Below, piece after piece: positions 44,800 to 55,619 of a stretch of 64,000 nucleotides of DNA. Numbering within the stretch: position 1 is the stretch's first letter; each line of letters opens with the position of its first letter. Under the pieces are notes generated by a model, which saw only the letters and a program-made list of their open reading frames with translations, was not told where the DNA came from and ran no database searches. The stretch covers positions 28,534-92,533 of the forward strand of contig WTPW01002059.1 in assembly GCA_009809945.1 (NCBI GenBank), given 5' to 3'. Origin of the DNA: Gigaspora margarita (lineage: Eukaryota > Glomeromycota > Glomeromycetes > Diversisporales > Gigasporaceae). A program made the translations under genes and the position numbers.

Positions 44800-45590
44800 G
44801 TTTTTTTAGCACATTCTTTAAAATAAGGTTAGTAATAAATCAGTATTCAAAAAAATTGAGATATTAAATGATTTTTGGCTCAATAGTTTGGATCCAGTTC
44901 AGATTATGGATTTAATCAAGAATACAAAAATTGTGATTTAGTGTACTTAAACCAAATTATACTAAATCATATAATTTTATATCATTATTAATTGTCAAAA
45001 TGATCATAAAATCGGATAATAGTGAAATTTGGATCTATTTTATGTATGATTTTTAAAAATTTTTAGAAGCTTTTTTGTCAGCTTTTTTTTATAGTTAAAG
45101 TAGGATTTAGAGTTAGAGTTATTAATAAAAGAGTATAGATAAATTTTGGCAGGACTTATAGTTCAAGTTAAGGCCTCCAAATTTTACTATTAGCTGATTT
45201 CACAATCATCTATATCATTAATTAATGATCCATAAGTCATCTAAAGAAAATGATCTGCAATCACTAAATAAATATGACAGAAATTAATTAATAAAAATCC
45301 CTATTTAGAAATGTGAAGATTTTTTAAATACTATACATATATGTACTGTACATACAATTTGAAATCATTTAACTCACTATAACTAGTTTAAATCTTATGA
45401 GCTAAAACTAACTCATCCGAGTTTAGAACCAGCCCATTAGTATAGAATTAAAACTAATCTACCTGCTAATACCTGTAAGTTTAAAACCTACTAGGATTGT
45501 TCTGTAAATAAATATTTAAGCCCAGGAGAATTGTAATATTACATAGTAAACTATATTATTTAAATAACATAGTATAAATTGGGATTGCTA
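44800..45590. other. Interval with a MITE relic, no gene seen
   Basis: About 45065-45195 matches the interior and right end of the 22650-22893 MITE (GGATTTAGAGTTAGAGTTAT, GAGTATAGATAAATTTTGGC, ATTAGCTGATTT). The remainder is AT-rich. Confidence 0.45.
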
Positions 45591-45593
45591 TTT

Positions 45594-45835
45594 CGTCAGA
45601 TCATCACTATTAGAGAAGTTATTAGAGTTAGTTGGATTTTTGCGATTGTTACCTTTGCTATTTTCACTACTATTACTACTTCCTGAACCACTTCAATTTT
45701 TCCTTTCAAAAGCCTTTTTTATTTTTTTATTTATATCAGAAATGTATTTGCTTGGGTCAATGATTTGAACAGTAATATAATATTACAATTCTTCTGAAGT
45801 TAAATATTACTCAGTTTGTAGAACCATTGTAAGTT
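45594..45835 (-). pseudogene. Decayed coding sequence with Ser/Asn-rich tail
   Basis: One minus-strand frame reads MVLQTE-stop-YLTSEEL-stop-YYITVQIIDPSKYISDINKK then KIKKAFERKN-stop-SGSGSSNSSENSKGNN and ends TAG at 45594. The three internal stops (TAA, TAA, TGA) are each one transition from Gln, Gln and Trp. Beyond 45840 more Lys/Asn-rich frame may belong to it. No family assignment; a short acidic/low-complexity protein of the fungus is likely. Confidence 0.5.
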
Positions 45836-46937
45836 TTTTCTTTTTAATCTTTTTTTTTAAAATTAATAATTTTCTTTCAGTTTTATTGAACTTTATTGAT
45901 TTATTAGGTTGTTATTTGTGGTAAATTGTTTATTAGCTTTTGTTAATTTTTCTTTTTTATGGTTATTTTCTAATGGTTTTCTAAATACTTTGTGACTATT
46001 TTTAGTAAAAGTTATATGGCATGCTAGTAAAACATCCACTATTGGATGTTATCAAAATGGAATTAGTGTTAAAATAAGAGAACATTAGGTATTTACTTAT
46101 TATTATCAAAAACTGCAGAGATAGATATGCTAATAGAACGTATAATATTAGATAAGGATAAATGCAAAGAAATCGCTTATTATCAAAAACTAGCAAAGAT
46201 GGAACATGCTAGTAGGATGTTGTCAGAATTAGAGCAAAAAGGATAAACACAAGGCAATTGCTTATTATCAAAATCAGCAAAGATGGGACACGCTAGTGGT
46301 ATATAACATTAAATAATGTTATAATTAAAGAGTTGAAAAGGATGAGTACATCAGCAAATTTATAATAGCATAATCTTACGTAAGATCTTATGAACTGTAA
46401 TATAAGCAAAATATTACGTAATATATAACGGAATATTTCAAATATCAAAATTTCGTTATATTTCGTTAGAAATTTTGAAAATTATAACGAAATATTTNGA
46501 TNCTCTTTAAANCAAGCTAGNATCANTAGATCAGTGTAACCTGGATCACGCATTGGACTAATTATTCAAAATAGTTCAAATTCTGTACTACAAGATCAGA
46601 TTTGCTTTTTTGTTTTCGTTTCGTTTCTTTGTTTTTATTTTATTTTTTTTGTTTTTATTTTATTTATTTTTTATTTTATTTTTATTTTGGCACTTTACAA
46701 AAACACCTTTGCAAGAAAACAACAACTTTTCGAAACTTTGTGCAAACCAACCCAATCTGTAACCTGGATTGCGTTGGACTAATTTTTTGAAATAGTTCGA
46801 TGATATTCAAATTCTGTACTACAAGATCAGATTAGATCTTTTGTTTATAATTAGATCTTCTATTTTGTTTTTTTTTTCGCTTTTTGTTTCTTATTTTTGT
46901 TTCATTTTTTGTTTTCGTTTCGTTTTTTTTTGTTTTC

Positions 46938-47442
46938 NNNNNNNNNNNNNNNNNNNNNNNNNNNNNNNNNNNNNNNNNNNNNNNNNNNNNNNNNNNNNNN
47001 NNNNNNNNNNNNNNNNNNNNNNNNNNNNNNNNNNNNNNNNNNNNNNNNNNNNNNNNNNNNNNNNNNNNNNNNNNNNNNNNNNNNNNNNNNNNNNNNNNNN
47101 NNNNNNNNNNNNNNNNNNNNNNNNNNNNNNNNNNNNNNNNNNNNNNNNNNNNNNNNNNNNNNNNNNNNNNNNNNNNNNNNNNNNNNNNNNNNNNNNNNNN
47201 NNNNNNNNNNNNNNNNNNNNNNNNNNNNNNNNNNNNNNNNNNNNNNNNNNNNNNNNNNNNNNNNNNNNNNNNNNNNNNNNNNNNNNNNNNNNNNNNNNNN
47301 NNNNNNNNNNNNNNNNNNNNNNNNNNNNNNNNNNNNNNNNNNNNNNNNNNNNNNNNNNNNNNNNNNNNNNNNNNNNNNNNNNNNNNNNNNNNNNNNNNNN
47401 NNNNNNNNNNNNNNNNNNNNNNNNNNNNNNNNNNNNNNNNNN
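46938..47442. other. Assembly gap (505 N)
   Basis: A run of N between T-rich flanks. The three long open frames across it consist of unknown residues and have no meaning. Confidence 0.99.
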
Positions 47443-47510
47443 TTTTTTTTTTTACTTATTTTTTTTTATTTTTATTTTATTTTATTTATTCCTGACTTCT
47501 TCGACACTTT

Positions 47511-47750
47511 GTGACTTTTTCTGAACTTTACAAGAACACTAGCTTTAACTCTTCTGGCACTTTGCAAGAACATATTAGATTTCTTCGGCAATTTGCAAGA
47601 ACACTAACACTTCTGAGAAATGTTTTTTTTTATTTTTTTCACTTCTTTGAAGTATTTAGAAAAAGAGAACGAAATGAAGGTTATAGCCGAAACAAAAGAA
47701 ATAGCCAAAGCAAAGACAATAGAAAACAAAGAAGCGAAGATAATAGCTAA
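47511..47750 (+). pseudogene. Short basic frame inside the 2.0-kb TIR element
   Basis: 79 codons ending EVFRKRERNEGYSRNKRNSQ then DNRKQRSEDNS. It aligns with the minus-strand frame ending at 12474 in copy 1. The N-terminal part covers the TTGCAAGAACAC repeats and is probably not coding. Confidence 0.35.
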
Positions 47751-48496
47751 CTTTGGGGTGAGCGAAAATAAGTGTATAGGGTTAGTTTTTTGTATATAGT
47801 AATAGAATTAGATGCAACAAAGTGCGAAAGTAGTTTAAAATAGGGCTAGTTTTTTGTATATAGTAATAGAAATAGATGCGACGAAGTGCGAATGTAGTTT
47901 AAAATATTTGTAATAATGTAAAATAATACTAATAATGTAATATATAATAAAGTATGTAATATTAATTAAAAATGTATATTTAATAAATGTAAAATATAAT
48001 GTATAATAATAATAAATAAATAAAATTTTAATTAAATTGCGATACTGTGTGAGAATCTGTAAAAAAGCGTAATTATGTGAATATGTATATCGTTAATTTA
48101 TTTTTTAAAAATTTTGAAAATTTGGAAAACAATGCAAAACAATGCGAAATCATCACATAATATGCAAACTATTACCTCCTGCGACCCCTTTTTTTTTGTT
48201 GATTTATTTCGCAATATATTTCGAAATAATTCGAAATAATAACCATAATATTACCGTAATATAATATAATATATTACGTAATAAATCGTATCAAATGTAA
48301 AATTTTCGTTATATTACGGGCCGTAATATCTGACGTAAGATTACGTATATATAATTCGCTGATGTATAAGCATTGATTTATTATCAATAATCACCAACAA
48401 TTTGTATAAATAGGGCACGCTAATAAATATGTAATGTTCGATATTGCTATAAAAAAGTATTGGGAGTTAATAAGATGAACATAAAGCAATCGTTTA

Positions 48497-49408
48497 GGGG
48501 GCATCCATAAATAATGTTATGCTTGAGGGGGTCCCCAAAATATAACGATTTTTCAATATATAGAGGGGGTCCCCCTAACAAATGCAATTTTTTTATAAAA
48601 ATTCGTCTAAAACTTGATCCAGTGGTCCAAATTGGATGGTTTTGGTACAATTCGAATCGTTTCGAGGAGAGAATTCGAATGGTACCAATTTCATTTGATT
48701 TGGATCACTGGATCACGTTTTATTAACGAAATACTATTGGTTATTATGTTTTCTTATAAAATTACTATAAAATCAATAGTATTTCGTTAATAAAACGTGA
48801 TTCAGTAATCCAAATAAAATGATTTTGGTACCATTGGATTCGTCTCATAGAGACGAATCGAATGGTACCAAAATCATACAGATTGGATCACTAGGTCATA
48901 ATATATTCAAGTTTTTGTAAAATTTTATATAAAAATATATGGATTTTTAAATTTTTTTTTATATAGTAGAGGGGGGTCAAGAGCTACTATGTAGGGGCAG
49001 TGTTGTACACGGATATTGTCCTGCCAATTTTACAGGAACACAGACAGACTGGGACGGGACGTCCGGGATATGTCTGCAATAATGTCACGAAATGATATTG
49101 TACACGGACAGTGTCCGTCTAATTTTTACTTTGTCCCTACTATGTCCGGGACATGTCCGCCAGGTAAAACCAATTAAATTGCGGAATTGTGCAGGTCCTT
49201 GGTTTGGGTTATGTGATATTTACAGAGTATACAAAGAATTTTATTGGCTGATAATCATGTGTTGATTAGCTAAATGTCCAGGACAAAAAAAATTCTGGGT
49301 GGACAGGTCCCGGACGTTCCGTCCTGGACTGTCCGCTGTCCGTGTCCATGTCCCATGTCCCATGACAACACTGTGTAGGGGTACATAACGTTATTTATGG
49401 AAGCCCCC
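48497..49408. mobile_element. 912-bp Harbinger-type MITE, TTA duplication
   Basis: GGGGGCATCCATAAATAATG and (inverted) GGGGGCTTCCATAAATAACG are terminal repeats; TTA flanks both sides. It holds two inverted copies of a hairpin module (GGATGGTTTTGGTAC and GAGACGAATCGAATGG blocks) around a CTATAAAATCAATAG centre, and a nested hAT MITE at 48998-49373. The same family is cut by the LINE at 3136-3374. Confidence 0.9.
48998..49373. mobile_element. Nested hAT-type MITE, exact 8-bp duplication
   Basis: CAGTGTTGTACACGGATATT and (inverted) CAGTGTTGTCATGGGACATG; TGTAGGGG flanks both ends exactly. The interior has many GTCCGGGACATGTCC-like motifs. The relation to the host MITE is clear, because the 3136 copy of that MITE lacks this insert. 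Confidence 0.92.
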
Positions 49409-49659
49409 TTATTTCAAAAATCAACAAAGATGAGACATGTTATAGAACAAATAATGTTGATATTATAATGAAGGATTTGGAGTTGAAAAGGATGAATATA
49501 AAGCATTGATTTATTACCAAAAAGTTGCAGAAATAGGGCATATTAGAACATTGGATATCAAATTGCAATTGTCAAAAATTGGCAATTATAAGGCATACTA
49601 GTGGAGCATATAGTCAGAAATTAAAATTTATTTCAGATCTATTTAGTAGGGTGATTGAA

Positions 49660-49960
49660 ATCGCATATAGGTGGCCCTTAAGAGTATTGGCTTATAAATA
49701 GTTGTAATATTTAGTTAATTCATAAAAAATATATTCTACTAAAGTTGAATATATAAGATGACTCAAAATATGTTTTTTTTTTTAAATATTATTTATCGCA
49801 ATTCCGACTTATGTATTGACCAATAAAATTAACTAATTTAATATAATTTTTACATTTTAATTTTATTTAACTTATTATTATAGTAAAATAATGTAATATA
49901 TATTTTTGGAACATGATCACATAACTAAAATAAACCCCAATTCCATTTATCTTCTAAAAT
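49660..49960. other. Interval with no gene seen
   Basis: AT-rich sequence between the two Sel1 relics. Confidence 0.4.
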
Positions 49961-50400
49961 AACCACTACCTTAAATAAGTTTCTATACCTAATTCTTAAC
50001 CCAAACTTTTATAATGGCAACATTAGGATGTTTCACAACATAACTTAAATTCTAAGAGCATTCTATAAGAGTATAAAATAAATGCCTTATATTTATCCCA
50101 ATTCCTTTATCAAAACAGTATCAAACATTATATATTCTACTAGCATACCCGTTTTTGCAAATTTTTGATAATAAATGAATGCTTTTGTTATCTTTTTCAA
50201 CTCTAATGCTTTCATCATAATAACATCAAATGTTATATATTTCAGTAGCATACAAATTGTTGGTAATTAATAAATATCTTATATTTATTCTTTTCAACAC
50301 TAATTTTTTCATTATAACAATATCTAGTGTTATATTGTTCCATTACTCTGTGCCACATTTCTGCTGATTTTTGATAATAAGCGATTGCCTATTAAATTAA
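49960..50400 (-). pseudogene. Second Sel1-repeat pseudogene, opposite strand
   Basis: On the minus strand one frame reads AIAYYQKSAEMWHRV ... YCYNEKISVEKNKYKIFINYQ before stops. Further Sel1-like fragments in other frames (VEKD.KS, CKNGYASRIYNV, YCFDKGIG) continue to about 49960. Decayed copy of the same family as 46019-49660. Confidence 0.6.
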
Positions 50401-50695
50401 AAATTAAAAAAAGTCAGTGTGGTATTATGGTGTTAAATTCTAAAGCCTTTCTGACTTTTGATCAAAAATTATTGTTATTGTTATAGCTGATATTGATAAT
50501 GGCTAAAGCTGAAATTTGGAATCATGACTTGAAAATATAAGCTCTACAAAAATCTACATATACTCTTTAATAATCAATTCTAACCCTAAACCCTAACCCA
50601 ACTCTAAAAAAAGCAAACAAAAAACAACCCAAAAATTTTTTAAAAAAATAGGTTCAAATTTCAGCATCAGCTATTTTCAATATCAGCTACAACAA

Positions 50696-51676
50696 GGGTG
50701 TGGTGACTTAGGGAAGTTGTTAAGTTGTCACCCCCCAAGCGGCAGGTCTAGGGTTCAAATCCCACTGGCGATGCTTTGAAAAATAGACCTGTGTTCCGGT
50801 AACTGCTTCTCGTCGATCGGTTGGGTACATTACCTGTAGGCCTTGGTACACCATCTCGAATGGGAGCCTTTGGGCGCACAAATCCAAGGAACCGGAGAAA
50901 TGGAAACCCGTTTGGCAAGCCCCGAGTAAGGAGGTAGCAAAGATCTTCGACAGTGCTACCAAAACCAGAATATCAGAAACTGGAGCCGAAGAATCGGACG
51001 ATAAGACCCTCGAGGAGGGGGTTTACCAACCTGGCTGCCGGAGTCGCACCGGAGGAAAAGGACCTATGTTTCGGAATTAGGTACCAAGGGAAGAAGGCCA
51101 TATCGACCCTTCCGGGCTAACTGGTTTGGAAGTTTGTGGATCCGGTATAAGGACCGGTAGGATGGTGAGGTGAGTGCTGGGGTTGGAGCGAACCTTACAA
51201 GGGCAGAAGTAGGTAATGGTAGCGATTTAGGTAACCTCTAGACTGCAAGTATATAGGTAAAGCTGTAGCGTAAGTTACCGAAGTGTAGGTAATACCTGGG
51301 TGGGACAGGAACTGCTCTACCAAGTTTTCCGTCGAGGATAAATTAGTCCTAAGAGTGGTGATTAGCATCCGGTACGAACTCCAGGCTTAGAAACTGGTGG
51401 CTGTACCAGTGATACAAGATGGGTTGGCAGGTGGATTAGAGACCAGAGGGTTTAAAATAGGCAATGCCGGTATGCGGGTTGCAGGTATGGCAGCTAGTGT
51501 AGGACCCTCGGGTGGCTACTTAAATAGGCAACCAAAAGTTGCAGGTGTGGCTAGTTGTACTCTTATCAATGTAACAAATGCCGGTATTCCCTTAAGTGGA
51601 TACCAACGGTCCTAATATCTTGAATAAAAAATTCCCAGTTCCCGAAGACGGACACTTAAAAAAAAAAAAAAAAAAA
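50696..51676 (+). mobile_element. Long tRNA-headed SINE-like retroposon, about 0.98 kb
   Basis: AATATCAGCTACAACAA flanks the insert exactly (50679-50695 and 51677-51693), a 17-bp target duplication. The head has an A box TGACTTAGGGA (50704) and a B box GGTTCAAATCC (50752-50762, one base from consensus). The body of about 870 bp is strikingly richer in G and C than the neighbourhood and ends in AATAAAAAATTCCC ... GACACTTAAAA and a poly(A) run. Short frames on both strands (the minus one reading WDLNPRPAA across the tRNA-like head) are the usual chance product of such heads. No RT or other protein motif was found, so it needs a LINE partner in trans. Confidence 0.85.
50704..50762 (+). promoter_or_regulatory. 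Pol III A and B boxes of the retroposon
   Basis: TGACTTAGGGA at 50704-50714 fits TGRCNNAGNGG; GGTTCAAATCC at 50752-50762 fits GGTTCRANTCC. The 38-bp spacing is within the range for tRNA genes. The stems do not give a canonical cloverleaf, so the region is a promoter head rather than a tRNA gene. Confidence 0.65.
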
Positions 51677-51714
51677 AATATCAGCTACAACAATAATTAT
51701 TATCATAATACTTA

Positions 51715-52250
51715 AAAGTTGGTGTGGCATAATTCGAACAGTCAATAAACAACTTGTATATGGATTGAATGACTTGTAGCAAAGATTTGTACAAGAATAT
51801 GGTCTGAATTGTTTTTAGAATTTCTAGCTATTATATTGAAATAGGTAAGCAGATTCTTAAAACGGGTTCGTTCACTAATTTTACAGATAGGGAAATAATA
51901 GTTGTAGAGGCAATTGTGGAAATGACCGTTTGTATAAATTAGTAAGATGCATTTGCTAAAGCTTTCTAAGATTATAATTGTGCTGTTTTTGATAAACAGA
52001 AAAGCATACAAAACATGAACATAAATTAGAAAAAATACAAAAAAAAACAAAAAAAAACAATTATAAATTAAAAAAACAAGAAAAATTACAAACTAATAGT
52101 TGCTAACGCTTTTTCTTCTTTTAATTTACAGTTATTACTAATATTTGAAAAAGTCATAGTGGTGTTCAAGCCAAACCTTTCTGCTAAGTAACCAAAAAAT
52201 AAAAAAAGGTTAATAAAAAGAAATTATATAATAAAAAAAAAGAAAATTGT
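51715..52250. other. Interval with no gene seen
   Basis: AT-rich; the 102-codon minus-strand open frame at 51742-52050 has no recognisable motif and a biased Phe/Ile/Leu/Tyr composition. Confidence 0.4.
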
Positions 52251-52251
52251 A

Positions 52252-52456
52252 TGTGGAGACATGTCTCCATGGCGACCCTACATATAACAGCCAATCATAT
52301 TTAGGGTTAGGAAATTTTCATTTGTGTTTTTGTATTATAAAAGTTAGAAAGTTTGTAGGAAATTTTAATTGGCCAATAATAAGCAACATATTATCTAGTC
52401 AATGCTTAATTTTGATTGGCTATTCATAAAGGGTCTCCATGGAGACATGTCTCCAT
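52252..52456. mobile_element. 205-bp MITE with palindromic ends
   Basis: TGGAGACATGTCTCCATGGC and (inverted) TGGAGACATGTCTCCATGGA; each end is itself a palindrome. The interior has TTTAGGGTTAGG and CCAATCA. Target duplication probably TA, not certain. Confidence 0.7.
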
Positions 52457-52562
52457 AAAATAACACCCTAAAAAAAAATTAAAAATAAATTACTGGATTA
52501 AATTGAAAATGATCTTTATACTTACTGTACTGTAATGATTAAAATGAGATTGAATATAATCT

Positions 52563-52750
52563 ATAGTCAACTCTTTCTATAGCAAACTGTTGGAGATTCT
52601 GGTTGTTAAAAAAAGTTCGCTATATAAAATTACTATTTTTTCTTAGAAAAACATAACTTTTTTTATACCAAACTATTATAAAATTCAAATTTTTAGTTCA
52701 TTATATTCAGAGTTCGTTATAGAGGGGTTTGGTATAAAAAGAGTTAACTA
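52563..52750. mobile_element. Tc1/pogo-like MITE with AGTYAACTCTTTYTATA ends
   Basis: TAGTCAACTCTTTCTATAGC at the left and (inverted) TAGTTAACTCTTTTTATACC at the right. TA-rich flanks. A second copy spans 53566-54450. Confidence 0.65.
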
Positions 52751-53136
52751 TATATAGTTATTAAAACAAGTAAAGTATATAAAAAACTTACTTGCAACAG
52801 ATTTGTAATGTTTAGACAATTATATTCGCTTGGTCCTGCGATTTAGTGCTTAACAGATCTATATATTAATAACTATATTAAAATTTTACTTAGTAAATGC
52901 CAAGATTGTCCAAGGTAAACTTTTTATCAAGAAGTTTTTATAGTTCGTGATTTTGATATTAAAAACTTGTTGTATTATACTACGGATTGTGCTATTTTTT
53001 TATATTAATTGATTTTAAATTTTTTAACTTTATATATAACCTCAAAAATTTTATTTGGGCTTTGTATATATATGATCTCCATCATATTGTATTATATGAT
53101 TTTCTTCACATGACTAGCAGATTATCAATTAAAGTA

Positions 53137-53560
53137 TAGTACTAGAAGCCTAACTCAACAGTTATACAAAGTATTTTAGTAGTATTTCAACTATTTAAAT
53201 GGTCATAACTTTTTATTTAAGATGTTTTAAAAAAATCTACTAGTAACTTTGTAGAGCTATATTAGCTTTAAATATCATTTCAAAATTTTATCACTATAAA
53301 GAGTTGATATGTTTTGAAAATTGAAATTTTATAAATAAATTTATAAATTTACATATAAAATTTCAATTTTCAAAACATATTAACTCTTTACAGTGATGAA
53401 ATTTTGAAAAGATATTTGGCATATATATGGAGCTAATATAGCTCTACAAAGTTACTAATCAGATTTTTTAAAACCTTTTAAATAAAAATTTATAGCCATT
53501 TAAATAGTTAAAATACTACTAAAATACTTTGTATAATTATTGAATATAGGTTTTTAGCAC
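53137..53560. mobile_element. Foldback element with arms of about 200 bp
   Basis: CAAAGTATTTTAGTAGTATT at the left is mirrored by ATACTACTAAAATACTTTGT at the right. TTGAAATTTTATAAATAAAT and its inverse meet at the centre (about 53345). Almost the whole unit is palindromic and no frame is present. Confidence 0.75.
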
Positions 53561-53565
53561 CATAG

Positions 53566-54450
53566 TACAATTAACTTTTTTATAACAAACTATTGGTTTT
53601 GACTATTAAAAAAAGTTTGCTATATAAAATTACTATAAAGATTTTATTTGAAACCAACATATTTTATATATAGGCACCAATTTTTTAGTTATAGTATTAG
53701 AGATTGTACCCGTTGGGAAAACCTCTACCCGGTTACTATTAAATTACCCGGATATCTGGATAAATTACTATGCCACATGATTGCAAGTTCTACCCGGGTA
53801 CAATCACTATATAGTATAACCTAACTATCCAATAAAAATGTAAAAAAAACTTAATACAATTTTAAATTTTATTAATAAAATTTAAAATTTTGTTAATAAA
53901 TTCAAAATATGTTATGTTTTTTTATATACAGTGCAGGATACTTAGAGATAGAAATTACGTAATTTTTCTATATAAAATTGATCAAAAATGGGACAACCTA
54001 CATATTTTTAGCTTATTTTTATTGGTTAATTTTAAAAAATATTTTTTAAAATTTAATTTTTAGCCAATCAAAATGCAAGCATTCAAAAAAATATTAAATT
54101 TTAATATAAAATTTTTAAAAATAGGACATTTCCATCTCTAAGTGTCCCCCACTATATATATACCAAAATTTTAAATTATATATAAATTTTAATTAACAAC
54201 TTTCTATAAAAACAAAAGATATTTAATTTTTTTAATAATTTAATAGCATTTTATTTAAATTATTAACTATCAAAAAAAATTTTTAAATATGTTTTGTTTT
54301 TAAAAATTATATTAATTTAAAATTTTTATAATTAAAGGTATTGGCTTTTTGTGAAATTTTTGTATGTTTTTTTTAAAAAAAACATAACTCTTTTTATATT
54401 ATAATATTCAAAGTTTATTATAGAAATTTGGTATAAAGAGAGTTAACCAT
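53566..54450. mobile_element. Second Tc1/pogo-like MITE copy, enlarged by insertions
   Basis: TACAATTAACTTTTTTATAA with AAAAAAAGTTTGCTATATAA at the left matches the start of 52563-52750. CATAACTCTTTTTATATTAT with TTTGGTATAAAGAGAGTTAA at the right matches its end. The extra interior includes the 53929-54158 element. Confidence 0.6.
53929..54158. mobile_element. Nested Tc1/mariner-type MITE, TA duplication
   Basis: CAGTGCAGGATACTTAGAGA and (inverted) TAGTGGGGGACACTTAGAGA begin the terminal repeats, both running on to GAAAT. TA lies outside. Confidence 0.65.
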
Positions 54451-54472
54451 ATTATTAATAAAAATAACTAAT

Positions 54473-54755
54473 AATCACCATAGGTGATCATCACCTGTGA
54501 TCTACAATGCAAAAGCAAAATAAACAATTTTTATTAAATAAAAAATGAATTTCTTTAATGTTAGAATAAGGGTAAAGGTTAGAGATTTTTTGCATAAAAA
54601 AAAGTAGTTTCATAGATAAAATTTTGATTAGAAGCAATTTTAGAAATTTTTTAAAAAATTCTTTGTTTTTTTACACAAAAATTGATCTACATGTTACACC
54701 TGTTCTGAATTCTAATTGGCAAATTAACTACAGGTGATGATCACCTGTGGTGTAA
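54473..54755. mobile_element. MITE with AGGTGATCATCACCT ends
   Basis: CACCATAGGTGATCATCACC and (inverted) CACCACAGGTGATCATCACC end the element. The interior contains AGGGTAAAGGTTAG and ATTGATCTACATGTTACACC blocks that recur at 11.5 kb and elsewhere. Confidence 0.7.
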
Positions 54756-54789
54756 ATTAGTAATTTCCATTATTAATTATTTAATTTTT

Positions 54790-55600
54790 TATCTCATTTT
54801 TATAATATATATATATATAATCTGACTCTAAGCTTAATTCTTTTTTTAAAAAAAAAAATTATCTGATTTTTGTTACTTTTTTTATAGGATTTTAAGATTA
54901 TTAAGAATTTATATTATTTTAAATATTTTAGATTGATTAAACCATTTTTAAATATTTAAAATAATACAAATTCATAATAATCTTAAAATTTTGTAATTAG
55001 ATTTTAACAAATTTGGGCTTGTTAAAATAGTCTTATCAAGATAATTATTTTGGTCAAAAATGTGTTAGTATATTAAAGTCATTCACTATTGAAATTTTTA
55101 ATAATAAATTGCAAAAATTAAAGCATATATTCAAATATCTGTAGATATAATATAAATAGTTTAAACTCAAACTAGTTTGCAAACTTTCAAATCAAACTTC
55201 AATCAAATTAAAATTAATTAAAAAATTTGAACTCAAACAAAATCTGTATTTAACAATAATTTGAAATTGTTGATTTAAAAATCAAATTAAACTAATTAAA
55301 ACTCAAAAATTTGATTTAATTTGATTTGATAAAAACCTAATCTTTTAATCTTTTTTACATTTTTACAAAAAAAAAACATCATTTATTGTACATCGATGGG
55401 TTCGATAACGAAAAAGTAAATGATCAAATTTATTTTTTATTTTATTTTTTGAAATTTTCTAATTACTCCGGACTTACAACAGGGGGTTTTTTTTTTAACT
55501 GTTTCCTAGTACAATTTAATTTGTTAATGTGAGCATTGATCTGGTCTTTAATTTTGTTTTTAGTTACCAGAACTTCCACACAACTTTTTTATTTTAATGC
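54790..55600. other. AT-rich interval, no gene seen
   Basis: Includes a mirrored pair AGATTATTAAGAATTTATA / ATACAAATTCATAATAATC (54893-54990) suggesting a small foldback, and a CAAACTTTCAAATCAAACTT-type low-complexity stretch at 55180-55340. Confidence 0.4.
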
Positions 55601-55619
55601 AACATACTTACGTATAGAG

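Larger units (their letters stand above)
46343..48365. mobile_element. 2.0-kb TIR element, copy 2 (CATCAGCA ends), with assembly gap
   Basis: CATCAGCAAATTTATAATAG and (inverted) CATCAGCGAATTATATATAC end the element, the reverse arrangement of copy 1 (11842-13627). TA flanks both sides, and the interrupted Sel1 sequence (GGATGAG-TA-TAAGCATTG) is restored by removing the element with one TA. Inside are TTTGCAAGAACAC-type repeats, isolated ambiguous bases near 46498-46526 and the N gap. Confidence 0.8.
46019..49660 (+). pseudogene. Sel1-repeat protein pseudogene, broken by nested transposons
   Basis: Typical Sel1 motifs are visible in pieces across three frames: CYQNGISVK (about 46045), KEIAYYQKLAKMEHASRM (about 46165), AKMGHASGI (about 46275), and after the insertions GVEKDEYKALIYYQKVAEIG (about 49475). 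Sel1 repeats are about 36-residue helical pairs; such proteins act as adaptors and are very numerous in arbuscular-mycorrhizal fungi. Frame changes and stops throughout mean it is dead. It was hit by the 2.0-kb TIR element (46343-48365) and by the 912-bp MITE (48497-49408), after each of which the Sel1 pattern resumes. Confidence 0.7.
50466..51710. mobile_element. MITE (GCTGATATTGA ends) split by a long SINE-like retroposon
   Basis: ATTGTTATAGCTGATATTGA at the left is mirrored by TCAATATCAGCTACAACAAT at the right (the right end is duplicated by the retroposon insertion). The interior TTCTAACCCTAAACCCTAAC matches the 22650-22893 copy in inverse orientation. Confidence 0.75.

Noticed and set aside
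46841..47524. Three open frames of more than 200 codons
   Set aside because: They are open only because they cross 505 N; the flanks are T-rich low complexity.
50697..50775. Apparent tRNA gene on the plus strand
   Set aside because: Same reasoning: promoter boxes without a cloverleaf, at the 5' end of a retroposon.
51742..52050. 102-codon minus-strand open frame
   Set aside because: Phe/Ile/Leu/Tyr-rich AT artefact without start context, motif or splice partners.
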